Below, one piece after another: positions 1 through 5,170 of a stretch of DNA of 5,170 nt. Below the pieces are notes generated by a model, which was not told where the DNA came from, did not search any database, and saw nothing but the letters and a program-made list of their open reading frames with translations. The stretch comes from Verrucomicrobia bacterium UBA1727. GTDB taxonomy: Bacteria > Verrucomicrobiota > Kiritimatiellia > RFP12 > UBA1067. The stretch spans positions 48,662-53,831 of the forward strand of contig DCIL01000014.1 in NCBI GenBank assembly GCA_002315875.1, read 5' to 3'. Position 1 is the stretch's first letter, and each line of letters starts with the position of its first letter. A program made the position numbers and the translations under genes.

Positions 1-1533
1 AACTTCGACAAGCTCCCCGGCTTTGTCGCCGAAGCGCGCGACATCGGACTTCAGCTCAAGCTTCCGGACGTCAACGAGTCCGGTGCCCGCTTCGTGCCGA
101 CCGCGGATACGAAGGGCATTCGTTACGGTCTTGGAGGCATCAAAGGCGTCGGCAGTGCCGCGGCGGACGCGATAGTCGCCGAGCGCAAGGCAAATGGTCC
201 GTACAAGGGCTTTCTCGATTTCTGCATGCGACTCGGCGGTAGCAATCTCATCAACAAGCGCGTTCTTGAAAATCTCGTCCGCACCGGTGCCTTTTCGACG
301 ATTGAGCCCAACCGCGGCAAACTGTTCTTCAACATCGAGTATGCGCTCAAGCGCGCCCAACAACGCGCAAAGGAACGCAATAGCGTACAGGCCAGCTTCT
401 TTGACATCATCGATGCTGGTAAGGATGACGCCAACGATTCCGAACTCAGGGAATATCCGGCTTTCGCTCCTGCCGAAGATCTCAAGAACGAGCGCGACAT
501 GCTCGGCGTCTACATCTCCGGCAATCCCCTTGATGCCTGCCAGCGTGCGATTTCCGAACTCTCTGCAATGCAGATCGGCGATGAACTGCTGCCGTTCACC
601 CTCAACCTCATTCAGAAGAAGGTGAAGAAGGAAGAGGAAGGTGAAGGGGAAGGTGCAGGGGAAGGTGTAGGTGCAGGTGAAGGCGAAGGTGAAGGTGTAG
701 GCGAAGGCGAAGGGGTGGAGACGATTGAGACATTGCTGATGAAGACCAAGGTCTCGTCGTGGACGCTCAAAGGTTTCGCCAAGGCTGCGGTTCGTGCGGA
801 GGGCAAGGTTTCTCCTTACGACAAGAAGGAATTCGACAAGGCGGTTTCGGCGCAGGCGAAAGCGATTCAGAAACGCATAGACAAGCGTCTTCTTCATAAG
901 CTTGATGTAAGGGCCATTGGCATACTTGAAAGCTGTTCGGTAAAAACGCCCAAGCCGCGTCCCGACGGATCGGTCGGCATGAAGTGGGCGATTCTTAATG
1001 TGGACGATGGTTTCGGACGGGCCGAGGGCGCGGCCTACGGCAAGGTCTGGGCGCAATGCAACGGACTCGAAACGCATGTCGATTCGCTGGTGATGGTGAC
1101 GGGTGAGGTCGGGTATCGTACGGTTTATGCGCAGGACGATGTCCGTCGCGAGAATCCGCAGCCAGGGGAGATCAGCTTCACCTTGCGCGAAGCGTATCCG
1201 CTCGAAGAGGCGATTCCGATGCTGTCAAACGGACTCAGAATCAAGATGGAATACACCGATCCCGAGATTAAGTCCAAGGTCGACCGCATTCGTGACGCGA
1301 TTCTGAAAAGTCCCGGCAAGCTTCCGGTCGTGATAGAGCTTCGTTATCCGCCGAGTGAGAAGTATCCGAAGGGACGTGTTCTCGATGTCGATCTCGGGCC
1401 TAATTTCCGCGTTGCCATCACGCTTTCGTTCCTTTCCGAGCTTTACAAGGTCATCCCGCAGTCGATCACCTCTTTTCGTCCCGATGCCCGTATGATGCTC
1501 GTCCCGCCGGAGGCGCCGTCATGGCAGCGTTGA
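1..1533 (+). CDS. dnaE: DNA polymerase III subunit alpha, C-terminal part (5' end outside window)
   Basis: This is the catalytic subunit of the replicative DNA polymerase. The frame is open from base 1, so the start and the PHP, palm and most of the fingers regions lie upstream; 510 codons are visible. In order they show: the stretch GLGGIKGVGSAAADAIV (about residues 43-59), typical of the DnaE helix-hairpin-helix; NKRVLENLVRTGAF (about 85-98); QASFF at 388-402, which fits the internal beta-clamp-binding motif (QADMF in E. coli); DMLGVYISGNPLD at 496-534, the family's LGLYLTGHP region with Asn in place of the usual His; an unusual insertion (592-900); an OB fold starting near 901 (VRAIGILES... 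WAILNVDD... VTGEVGYR); and a C-terminal region ending at TGA 1531-1533. It belongs to the DnaE type rather than PolC. The frame is intact through the repeat-bearing insertion, so the gene appears functional. Identity is very secure. Confidence 0.96.
   Translation, partial: NFDKLPGFVAEARDIGLQLKLPDVNESGARFVPTADTKGIRYGLGGIKGVGSAAADAIVAERKANGPYKGFLDFCMRLGGSNLINKRVLENLVRTGAFSTIEPNRGKLFFNIEYALKRAQQRAKERNSVQASFFDIIDAGKDDANDSELREYPAFAPAEDLKNERDMLGVYISGNPLDACQRAISELSAMQIGDELLPFTLNLIQKKVKKEEEGEGEGAGEGVGAGEGEGEGVGEGEGVETIETLLMKTKVSSWTLKGFAKAAVRAEGKVSPYDKKEFDKAVSAQAKAIQKRIDKRLLHKLDVRAIGILESCSVKTPKPRPDGSVGMKWAILNVDDGFGRAEGAAYGKVWAQCNGLETHVDSLVMVTGEVGYRTVYAQDDVRRENPQPGEISFTLREAYPLEEAIPMLSNGLRIKMEYTDPEIKSKVDRIRDAILKSPGKLPVVIELRYPPSEKYPKGRVLDVDLGPNFRVAITLSFLSELYKVIPQSITSFRPDARMMLVPPEAPSWQR
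592..900 (+). other. Insertion of about 103 codons in DnaE before the OB fold
   Basis: In E. coli DnaE only a short connector of roughly 10-15 residues links the LGLYLTGHP helix region to the OB fold. Here about 103 codons separate MQIGDEL (ends near 588) from LDVRAIGIL (starts at 901). The insertion has three parts. The first is a short hydrophobic-to-lysine stretch (LPFTLNLIQKKVKK). The second is a glycine/glutamate low-complexity tract (about 631-720). The third is a lysine-rich, probably helical segment (739-900) containing WTLKGFAKAA and AQAKAIQKRIDKRLLHK. The boundaries are judged from recalled family structure, not from an alignment, and could shift by several codons. Its function is unknown to me. 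Confidence 0.75.
637..714 (+). repeat. Degenerate hexanucleotide repeat, 13 units of G(A/C/T)A-GGN, inside dnaE
   Basis: Thirteen consecutive in-frame six-base units run from 637 to 714. Each is GAA, GCA or GTA followed by GGN. They encode a Glu-Gly repeat in which Glu is replaced by Ala or Val at four units (4, 6, 7 and 11). All substitutions are at the middle base of the first codon or the third base of the glycine codon. This is what a slippage-expanded array that later gained point changes would look like. The period of six keeps the reading frame whatever the copy number. The + strand is overwhelmingly purine here. The flanking lysine/glutamate codons (616-636) extend the purine bias upstream. 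Confidence 0.9.
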
Positions 1534-2219
1534 GTGATGAGGATCCGCTTGTGCGGTCCGCGGCCTTGTTGGGCGACGAGGCGATGGCGCGTCTTCGCAA
1601 GCTTCACGTTGCGGTCGTCGGTGTCGGCGGTGTCGGCAGTTGGTGTGCCGAAGCGCTCGCCCGTACTGGGGTTGGACGCCTCACGCTCGTGGATGGGGAC
1701 GCGGTTGCTGTTTCGAATCTCAACCGGCAGTGCGAGGCGACGGCGGATACGATTGGCGAGTCAAAGGCCTCGTGCATGATGGCTCGCATCCTGTCTGTTG
1801 CTCCTGGATGCGAGGTGATGTCCGTCGATCGGCGCATCGCCGGCTTTGCCGATCTAGAGCACGAGCGTTACCATTATGATTTCATCGTGGATGCGATTGA
1901 CGATGTGCCGGCAAAGGCGGAACTGATTCTCGGAGCCACCGAGGCGGGCGTACCGATCGTCTCCTCGATGGGAGCGGCGCGGCGGCTGGATCCGACGAAG
2001 GTCGAGCTCAAGCGCTTTGACAGGATTGAAGGCGATGGACTTGCCCGTGCGCTTCGCCAACGTTTCAAAAAGCTCGGACGGTTTCCCACTGCCAAATTTC
2101 TCTGCGCGGTATCGTCCGAACCCCCCGCCGACATCGAATCGCTTGGCAGCATCATGCCCGTGACCTGTGCCTTCGGCATGGCCCTCGCTTCCGCAGTTGT
2201 CAGACCTTTCATGCGGTGA
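1521..2219 (+). CDS. tcdA: tRNA threonylcarbamoyladenosine dehydratase (ThiF/E1-like family)
   Basis: The family performs ATP-dependent cyclisation of N6-threonylcarbamoyladenosine at tRNA position 37 to its cyclic form (TcdA, formerly CsdL/YgdL, in E. coli). The 232-residue protein shows the nucleotide-binding glycine loop VVGVGGVGSW (residues 32-41), then EALARTGVGRLTLVD-D (44-60), the ATP-site residues N66, N68, R69 and Q70 (SNLNRQ), GESKA with K82, and the DFIVDAIDDVPAKAELI segment (120-136), all diagnostic of the TcdA branch. The CxxC zinc pairs expected of MoeB/ThiF sulfur-carrier activators are absent. The protein ends soon after the LGSIMPVTCAFGMALASAVVR helix and is about 35 residues shorter than the E. 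coli protein (268 aa). The start at ATG 1521 overlaps dnaE by 13 bases and has GGAGG at 1509-1513 with 7-base spacing, so it is probably translationally coupled to dnaE. Confidence 0.9.
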   Translation: MAALSDEDPLVRSAALLGDEAMARLRKLHVAVVGVGGVGSWCAEALARTGVGRLTLVDGDAVAVSNLNRQCEATADTIGESKASCMMARILSVAPGCEVMSVDRRIAGFADLEHERYHYDFIVDAIDDVPAKAELILGATEAGVPIVSSMGAARRLDPTKVELKRFDRIEGDGLARALRQRFKKLGRFPTAKFLCAVSSEPPADIESLGSIMPVTCAFGMALASAVVRPFMR

Positions 2220-2226
2220 GGGAATT

Positions 2227-2235
2227 TGATATAAT
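2227..2235 (+). promoter_or_regulatory. Candidate extended -10 promoter (TGATATAAT) in front of the bamD-like gene
   Basis: TGATATAAT is a perfect TATAAT (2230-2235) with the TGn extension, lying in the 23-base gap between tcdA and the next gene. No good -35 exists at 16-18 bases: CTTTCA at 2206-2211 matches only 3 of 6. TTGTCA at 2197-2202 is a better hexamer but is 27 bases away. Extended -10 elements can work without a -35. The expected start of transcription, about 7 bases downstream, falls at about 2241-2243, on or next to the ATG at 2243. This is prediction from sequence only; a 9-base match in an AT-rich spot can occur by chance. Confidence 0.5.
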
Positions 2236-2242
2236 ACGCCAC

Positions 2243-3283
2243 ATGTTTTTGAAAAAGTCATTATTTGCGCTTTGCGCGGTGGTTGGGGCGACTTGTGCGT
2301 TTGCCCTCGGTGAACATCCAACGCCCGGAATCGGGCATGACAACAATGCCCGCTACGCTACTGACGCGTATCCCGGCTTTGACAAGGTGGATGAGATATT
2401 GAAGCCCGAGCGCAAGGAACCGAAGTGGTTTGCCTTCATCAACGGTCCGAATCGTGCGGAAGCGAAGAGTCAGTTTGAATACTGCCAATCGCTCGAGCGC
2501 GAAGGGAACTTCAAGAAGGCCGCCAAGCATTACGATGCGCTCGTCCGCGAATGGCCGACTTCGCCCGAGGCGTCCAAGGCGCAGCAGCGTTATGCCGAGC
2601 TTCTGCTCAACGAACTTGACGATGCCGAAGAGGCGTTTCGCGCCTATCGCTATTTGCTCGACTTCTATTCTTCTCGTTGCAAATACGATGAAATGGTAGA
2701 TCGCCTCTATCACGTTGCGAACACGCTCCGCATTGAAGGCAAGGAGGTCATGTTCATTCGTTTTGCGAATACGGTTGAGGTCCGCCGCGCCTACGAGGCG
2801 TGCGTCCTTCATGCGCCCGGTGCGAAGTGGGTGCCTGAGGCGATGCTGATCATCGCCCAGCTACGTGAGGACGAGGGCAAGTTCGCTGAGGGCATCCGCG
2901 TCTTTGAGAACCTCCGCAATCTCTATCCCGACTCTTCCGAGGCGAAGATCGCCATCTACCGCGAGGCGGTGCTTCGCATGAAGCTTTTGCGCGAGCACGA
3001 GTACAATCGTTCGCGCTGCCGCGACGTGATCGACTACTTGAAGCTTGCGCTCCGCACCTGCCGTCCCGAAGACGCCGTCGAGATTCAGGCCTTTCTCAAC
3101 GAGGCGAACGGCATGATCGAGCGCGAGGCCTATGTCGGTGCGAAGTTCTACGATTCGCCGACCCGCACCAAGCGCAGTGCGATCAATGCCTACGAGAAAT
3201 TCCTCAGGGAATATCCCAACAGCGAACATGCGGAGGAAATCTCCGCCCGGCTCGAACAGCTTAAACAAGGAGAAACGAAATGA
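2243..3283 (+). CDS. bamD: BamD-like TPR outer-membrane assembly protein
   Basis: The 346-residue product is exported, with a signal peptide MFLKKSLFALCAVVGATCAFA and likely signal peptidase I cleavage near residue 21. TPR-type helical pairs follow: about 71-105 (AKSQFEYCQSLEREGNFKKA), a weaker one at about 108-140, one at about 199-231 (EGKFAEGIRVFENLRNLYPD), and a C-terminal unit at about 297-340 (GAKFYDSP... AINAYEKFLREYPNSEHAEE) that strongly resembles the BamD/YfiO C-terminus. BamD works with BamA to insert beta-barrel proteins into the outer membrane. Two oddities are its length, about 100 residues above the E. coli protein (245 aa), and the lack of a clear lipobox cysteine. I chose ATG 2243 because the signal peptide begins there; a GTG at 2216 would add nine residues but has no ribosome-binding site. 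The stop overlaps lptE by 4 bases. An alternative is a general periplasmic TPR protein. Confidence 0.75.
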   Translation: MFLKKSLFALCAVVGATCAFALGEHPTPGIGHDNNARYATDAYPGFDKVDEILKPERKEPKWFAFINGPNRAEAKSQFEYCQSLEREGNFKKAAKHYDALVREWPTSPEASKAQQRYAELLLNELDDAEEAFRAYRYLLDFYSSRCKYDEMVDRLYHVANTLRIEGKEVMFIRFANTVEVRRAYEACVLHAPGAKWVPEAMLIIAQLREDEGKFAEGIRVFENLRNLYPDSSEAKIAIYREAVLRMKLLREHEYNRSRCRDVIDYLKLALRTCRPEDAVEIQAFLNEANGMIEREAYVGAKFYDSPTRTKRSAINAYEKFLREYPNSEHAEEISARLEQLKQGETK

Positions 3284-3816
3284 ACGTGTCCATCCGTCTG
3301 GGTTTTGTCTTCACAACGCTCGCCGCCGTGATGCTGTCCGGCTGCAGCAGCGACTACGCCTGGCGCTCGAAGGTGCCGGCCGATGTGCGCACGATTGCGG
3401 TGCAGACCTTCCGCAACGAATCGAACGTGATGGAAGCAGGGGCCGTCGCCTCGCGGCAGCTGTTGCGTGAGATCCAGCGTGAGGGCACTTTCAAGATCCG
3501 CTCCACCGGCAATGCGGTAATCGAGGTGCAGGGCACGGTCAAGAGCACCGGTGCCGGCGCTTCCGCCTACGACCGCCGTCATGGTCTTCGCATGGCTGCC
3601 TACAATCTCAACGTCACCTGCCTCATCACCGTCGTGGACAAGCGCCGCGGCGCGCTGTTGATGGATAACGTGCCTTTCACCGGCGAGACCACTTTCACCG
3701 CCGGCCAGGATGTCTCCACCGCCCAACGCGATGCGATCGGTCGTGCGATGGATGACATTGCGCAGAAAGTCGTAGATCGTCTGCTCAAGCTCAACTACGA
3801 AGTCGAAGAGGAGTAA
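3280..3816 (+). CDS. lptE: LptE-type LPS-assembly lipoprotein
   Basis: LptE plugs the LptD barrel that places lipopolysaccharide in the outer leaflet of the outer membrane. The 178-residue product starts with a lipoprotein signal peptide whose lipobox is LSGC, giving Cys22 as the lipidated residue. The mature part has the family pattern: a Tyr soon after the cysteine (Y26), VRTIAVQTFRNES (about 36-48), a helix ASRQLLREIQREG, a strand AVIEVQGTVKS, YNLNVTCLITVVDKRRGALL in the middle, and a C-terminal amphipathic helix AIGRAMDDIAQKVVDRLLKL. The ATG at 3280 sits in an ATGA overlap with the bamD-like gene and has AAGGAG at 3267-3272 with 7-base spacing, so the two are likely translationally coupled. 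The pairing of two outer-membrane biogenesis genes supports both calls. LptE sequences are poorly conserved, so another small outer-membrane lipoprotein remains possible. Confidence 0.8.
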   Translation: MNVSIRLGFVFTTLAAVMLSGCSSDYAWRSKVPADVRTIAVQTFRNESNVMEAGAVASRQLLREIQREGTFKIRSTGNAVIEVQGTVKSTGAGASAYDRRHGLRMAAYNLNVTCLITVVDKRRGALLMDNVPFTGETTFTAGQDVSTAQRDAIGRAMDDIAQKVVDRLLKLNYEVEEE

Positions 3817-3821
3817 GGGAA

Positions 3822-4127
3822 ATGGAAAACTGCGTACATGCGGTAATCGAACTCAAGATCACTCCCCAGCGTGACTGCGGCTTCGGCCGCATCGCCGAGC
3901 GCATCTCCAAGTTCGAGCAGGTCGAGGCGTGCTTTCTGATGAGCGGAGGATACGATCTTCTCGTTTTCGTGAAAGGTGATTCGCTTCAGGATGTCGCCCA
4001 GTTCGTGGCCCAGGATCTTTCGACCATCGAGGGCGTCATCTCGACCGCCACCCATTTCATGCTCAAGACCTACAAGGCGCAGGGCATCGCCCAATCGCTC
4101 GGGGACGAGCGGATTGCGGTTTCGTGA
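3822..4127 (+). CDS. Stand-alone Lrp/AsnC ligand-binding (RAM) domain protein
   Basis: This 101-residue protein consists only of the C-terminal ligand-binding domain of Lrp/AsnC regulators. It has the alpha/beta pattern beginning CVHAVIELKI (4-13), FEQVEACFLMSGGYDLLVFVKG (31-52, with the family's G-x-YD-L core) and the closing strand IEGVISTATHFMLKTYK (69-85). There is no helix-turn-helix, and no upstream in-frame extension could supply one, because lptE occupies that sequence and ends 5 bases before the start. Proteins of this kind form dimers and higher rings and can bind small ligands such as amino acids, but most have no assigned role. The start at ATG 3822 is supported by GAGGAG at 3808-3813 with 8-base spacing. 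The stop at 4125-4127 is followed at once by the cmk ribosome-binding site. Fold assignment is firm; function is unknown. Confidence 0.87.
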   Translation: MENCVHAVIELKITPQRDCGFGRIAERISKFEQVEACFLMSGGYDLLVFVKGDSLQDVAQFVAQDLSTIEGVISTATHFMLKTYKAQGIAQSLGDERIAVS

Positions 4128-4133
4128 AGGAGG
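4128..4133 (+). promoter_or_regulatory. Ribosome-binding site that fixes the cmk start at 4139
   Basis: AGGAGG at 4128-4133 is a perfect Shine-Dalgarno core with 5 bases to ATG 4139. A GTG at 4124, overlapping the previous stop as GTGA, would extend the protein by five residues, but it would put this strong site inside the coding region. No comparable site lies upstream of that GTG. The ATG is therefore the preferred start. Confidence 0.85.
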
Positions 4134-4138
4134 TGTCG

Positions 4139-4807
4139 ATGATTCCGGGACGTGTCATAGCGATTGACGGACCGAGCGGAGCTGGCAAAAGCTCCGTTTC
4201 GCGCATTGTCGGGACGAAACTCGGCTTTCTTCACGTTGATTCCGGCGCGCTCTATCGCATCATGACCTGGCGTGCGCTCGCCGAGGGTGTGAACACTGCA
4301 GACCCAATCGCCGTTGCCTCGTTCGCAGACAAGGTTGAGATCGAGTGTCGTGCCGTTGACGGACGCATCGCCTATTACGTGAATGGCGCGGAGCCGGGCG
4401 ACGAGTTGCGCACGCCTGAGGTGAACGCCCACGCGAGTGAGGTGGCGACGGTCAAGGAGGTGCGCGACCGCATCACCGCGATCCTCCGCTCGCTCGTCAA
4501 CTTCGGCGACATCATCGTCGAGGGACGTGACATCACGACTGCGGTCTTTCCCGATTCTCCCGCCCGCTTCTATCTCACTGCATCTGCCGAAGCGCGTGCC
4601 GCCCGTCGTCGCAAGGAGGAGGTCGAGAAGGGCATCGCCAATCAGTCCGAAGAAGCGGTGAAGGCCTCGCTCCTCGCCCGTGACCGCATCGATTCCACCC
4701 GCAAGTACGCACCGCTGAAGAAGGCGGATGGTGCGATCGAGATCGATTCGAGCGAGCTTACTCTCGACGAAGTGGTCGAGACCGTGCTCGCCGCCTGTAA
4801 GTTCTGA
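4139..4807 (+). CDS. cmk: Cytidylate kinase (CMP/dCMP kinase)
   Basis: The enzyme phosphorylates CMP and dCMP with ATP to CDP and dCDP in the cytoplasm, feeding nucleotide and phospholipid synthesis. The 222-residue protein is close to the usual bacterial size (227 in E. coli). The P-loop GPSGAGKSS spans residues 11-19. DSGALYR (34-40) supplies the CMP-site serine and arginine, LRTPEVNAHASEVATVKEVR (90-109) is the NMP-binding region, GRDITTAVFPD (129-139) holds the R130/D131 pair, and RDRIDSTR (181-188) holds the substrate-site R181, D185 and R188. All key residues known from E. coli Cmk have counterparts here. The start is 11 bases after the Lrp-like gene, and fusA follows after an 8-base gap, so the gene is inside the same transcription unit. 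In many bacteria cmk is followed by rpsA; here it is followed by fusA. Confidence 0.96.
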   Translation: MIPGRVIAIDGPSGAGKSSVSRIVGTKLGFLHVDSGALYRIMTWRALAEGVNTADPIAVASFADKVEIECRAVDGRIAYYVNGAEPGDELRTPEVNAHASEVATVKEVRDRITAILRSLVNFGDIIVEGRDITTAVFPDSPARFYLTASAEARAARRRKEEVEKGIANQSEEAVKASLLARDRIDSTRKYAPLKKADGAIEIDSSELTLDEVVETVLAACKF

Positions 4808-4815
4808 AGGATTTC

Positions 4816-5170
4816 ATGAGTAACACACTGACCAACGTCCGTAACATCGGTATCGTCGCCCACATCGACGCGGGCAAGACGACGACCACCGAACGCATTC
4901 TCTTCTACACCGGCAAGATCCACAAGCATGGAGACGTCCACGATGGCAACACCACGACGGACTTCATGGTGCAGGAGAAGGAACACGGCATCACCATTCA
5001 GTCCGCCGCCATCACCTGCGAGTGGAAGGGTACGACCATCAACATCATCGACACGCCCGGACACGTGGACTTCACGATGGAAGTCGAGCGCTCCCTGCGC
5101 GTCCTTGACGGTGCGGTCTGCGTCTTCTGTGCCGTCGGCGGCGTTCAGCCCCAGTCCGAGACCGTCTGGC
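4816..5170 (+). CDS. fusA: Elongation factor G, N-terminal part (3' end outside window)
   Basis: EF-G is the GTPase that drives tRNA-mRNA translocation on the ribosome and, with RRF, subunit recycling. The window holds the first 118 codons. Seen are RNIGIVAHIDAGKTTTTER (residues 9-27, the G1/P-loop with K21 and T22), the switch I stretch EKEHGITIQSAA with the invariant T60, WKGTTINIIDTPGHVDF with the G3 motif DTPGH at 79-83, and VERSLRVLDGAVCVFCAVGGV leading to PQSETVW, which is specific to EF-G. ATG 4816 has GAAGGA at 4806-4811 with 4-base spacing and lies 8 bases after cmk. The family call is certain. Whether this is the main EF-G or a second paralogue cannot be settled from the visible part, since the gene is not in the usual rpsL-rpsG-fusA-tuf setting on its left side. 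Confidence 0.95.
   Translation, partial: MSNTLTNVRNIGIVAHIDAGKTTTTERILFYTGKIHKHGDVHDGNTTTDFMVQEKEHGITIQSAAITCEWKGTTINIIDTPGHVDFTMEVERSLRVLDGAVCVFCAVGGVQPQSETVW

Noticed and set aside
612..806. Minus-strand open frame with a Ser-Pro-rich repeat protein
   Set aside because: It is the antisense reading of the Gly-Glu hexamer array in dnaE; its repeats come from that array, and it has no independent coding support.
2197..2202. TTGTCA as a -35 box for the promoter at 2227-2235
   Set aside because: The spacing to TATAAT is 27 bases, far outside the 16-18 range.
2216..2242. GTG at 2216 as start of the bamD-like gene, overlapping the tcdA stop as GTGA
   Set aside because: No Shine-Dalgarno precedes it, and it would put nine residues including acidic ones before the signal peptide. 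Kept only as an alternative.
2200..2242. Terminator after tcdA
   Set aside because: No hairpin with a T-run is visible in the 23-base gap or just before it.
2243..2299. Cys18 of the BamD-like protein as a lipidated cysteine
   Set aside because: The residues before it (GAT) break the lipobox rule at -1 and -3.
1854..2321. Minus-strand open frame of 155 codons over the tcdA end and the intergenic gap
   Set aside because: It is antisense to conserved TcdA sequence and to the bamD signal peptide; the product has no recognisable motif.
2261..2812. Minus-strand open frame of 183 codons opposite the bamD-like gene
   Set aside because: The plus strand encodes a protein with signal peptide and TPR units; the antisense product shows no family motif and arises from codon bias in the real gene.
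3190..3726. Minus-strand open frame of 178 codons across bamD/lptE
   Set aside because: It spans the junction of two well-supported plus-strand genes and has no recognisable domain or ribosome-binding site.
4124..4138. GTG 4124 as cmk start
   Set aside because: A perfect AGGAGG lies downstream of it with ideal spacing to ATG 4139, and the P-loop distance fits the shorter form.

Overview
The window looks like one ordinary bacterial chromosomal segment from a diderm (LPS-bearing) organism. All seven genes lie on the + strand and are packed almost without gaps. GC content looks to be in the high fifties by eye. A BamD-like protein next to an LptE-type lipoprotein argues for an outer membrane with LPS. 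This pairing, the non-canonical gene neighbourhood and the EF-G sequence style would fit a PVC-type bacterium (Verrucomicrobiota, Kiritimatiellota or Lentisphaerota). That placement is inference with low to moderate confidence; the sequence carries no direct taxonomic marker such as rRNA.

Layout from left to right. Positions 1-1533 hold the C-terminal 510 codons of the replicative DNA polymerase III alpha subunit (dnaE). They include a helix-hairpin-helix, a beta-clamp-binding motif and an OB fold. An unusual insertion of about 103 codons, carrying a degenerate hexanucleotide repeat, sits just before the OB fold. tcdA (1521-2219), a ThiF/E1-like tRNA t6A dehydratase, overlaps the dnaE end by 13 bases. 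A 23-base gap follows that contains an extended -10 promoter so close to the next ATG that the transcript would be leaderless. bamD-like (2243-3283) and lptE (3280-3816) overlap by an ATGA. A stand-alone Lrp/AsnC ligand-binding domain protein follows (3822-4127), then cytidylate kinase cmk (4139-4807), then the first 118 codons of elongation factor G (fusA, 4816 to the window end).

The tight spacing (overlaps or gaps of 5-23 bases, no terminator hairpin seen) suggests one long transcription unit, probably with an internal promoter in front of bamD. It mixes housekeeping functions: DNA replication, tRNA modification, outer-membrane and LPS assembly, CDP supply, and translation elongation. No mobile element, CRISPR array, RNA gene or phage signature was seen, and no stretch over 300 bases lacks a gene. 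I found no undescribed multi-gene system. The points most worth a second look are the DnaE insertion with its repeat tract and the leaderless-looking start of the BamD-like gene.
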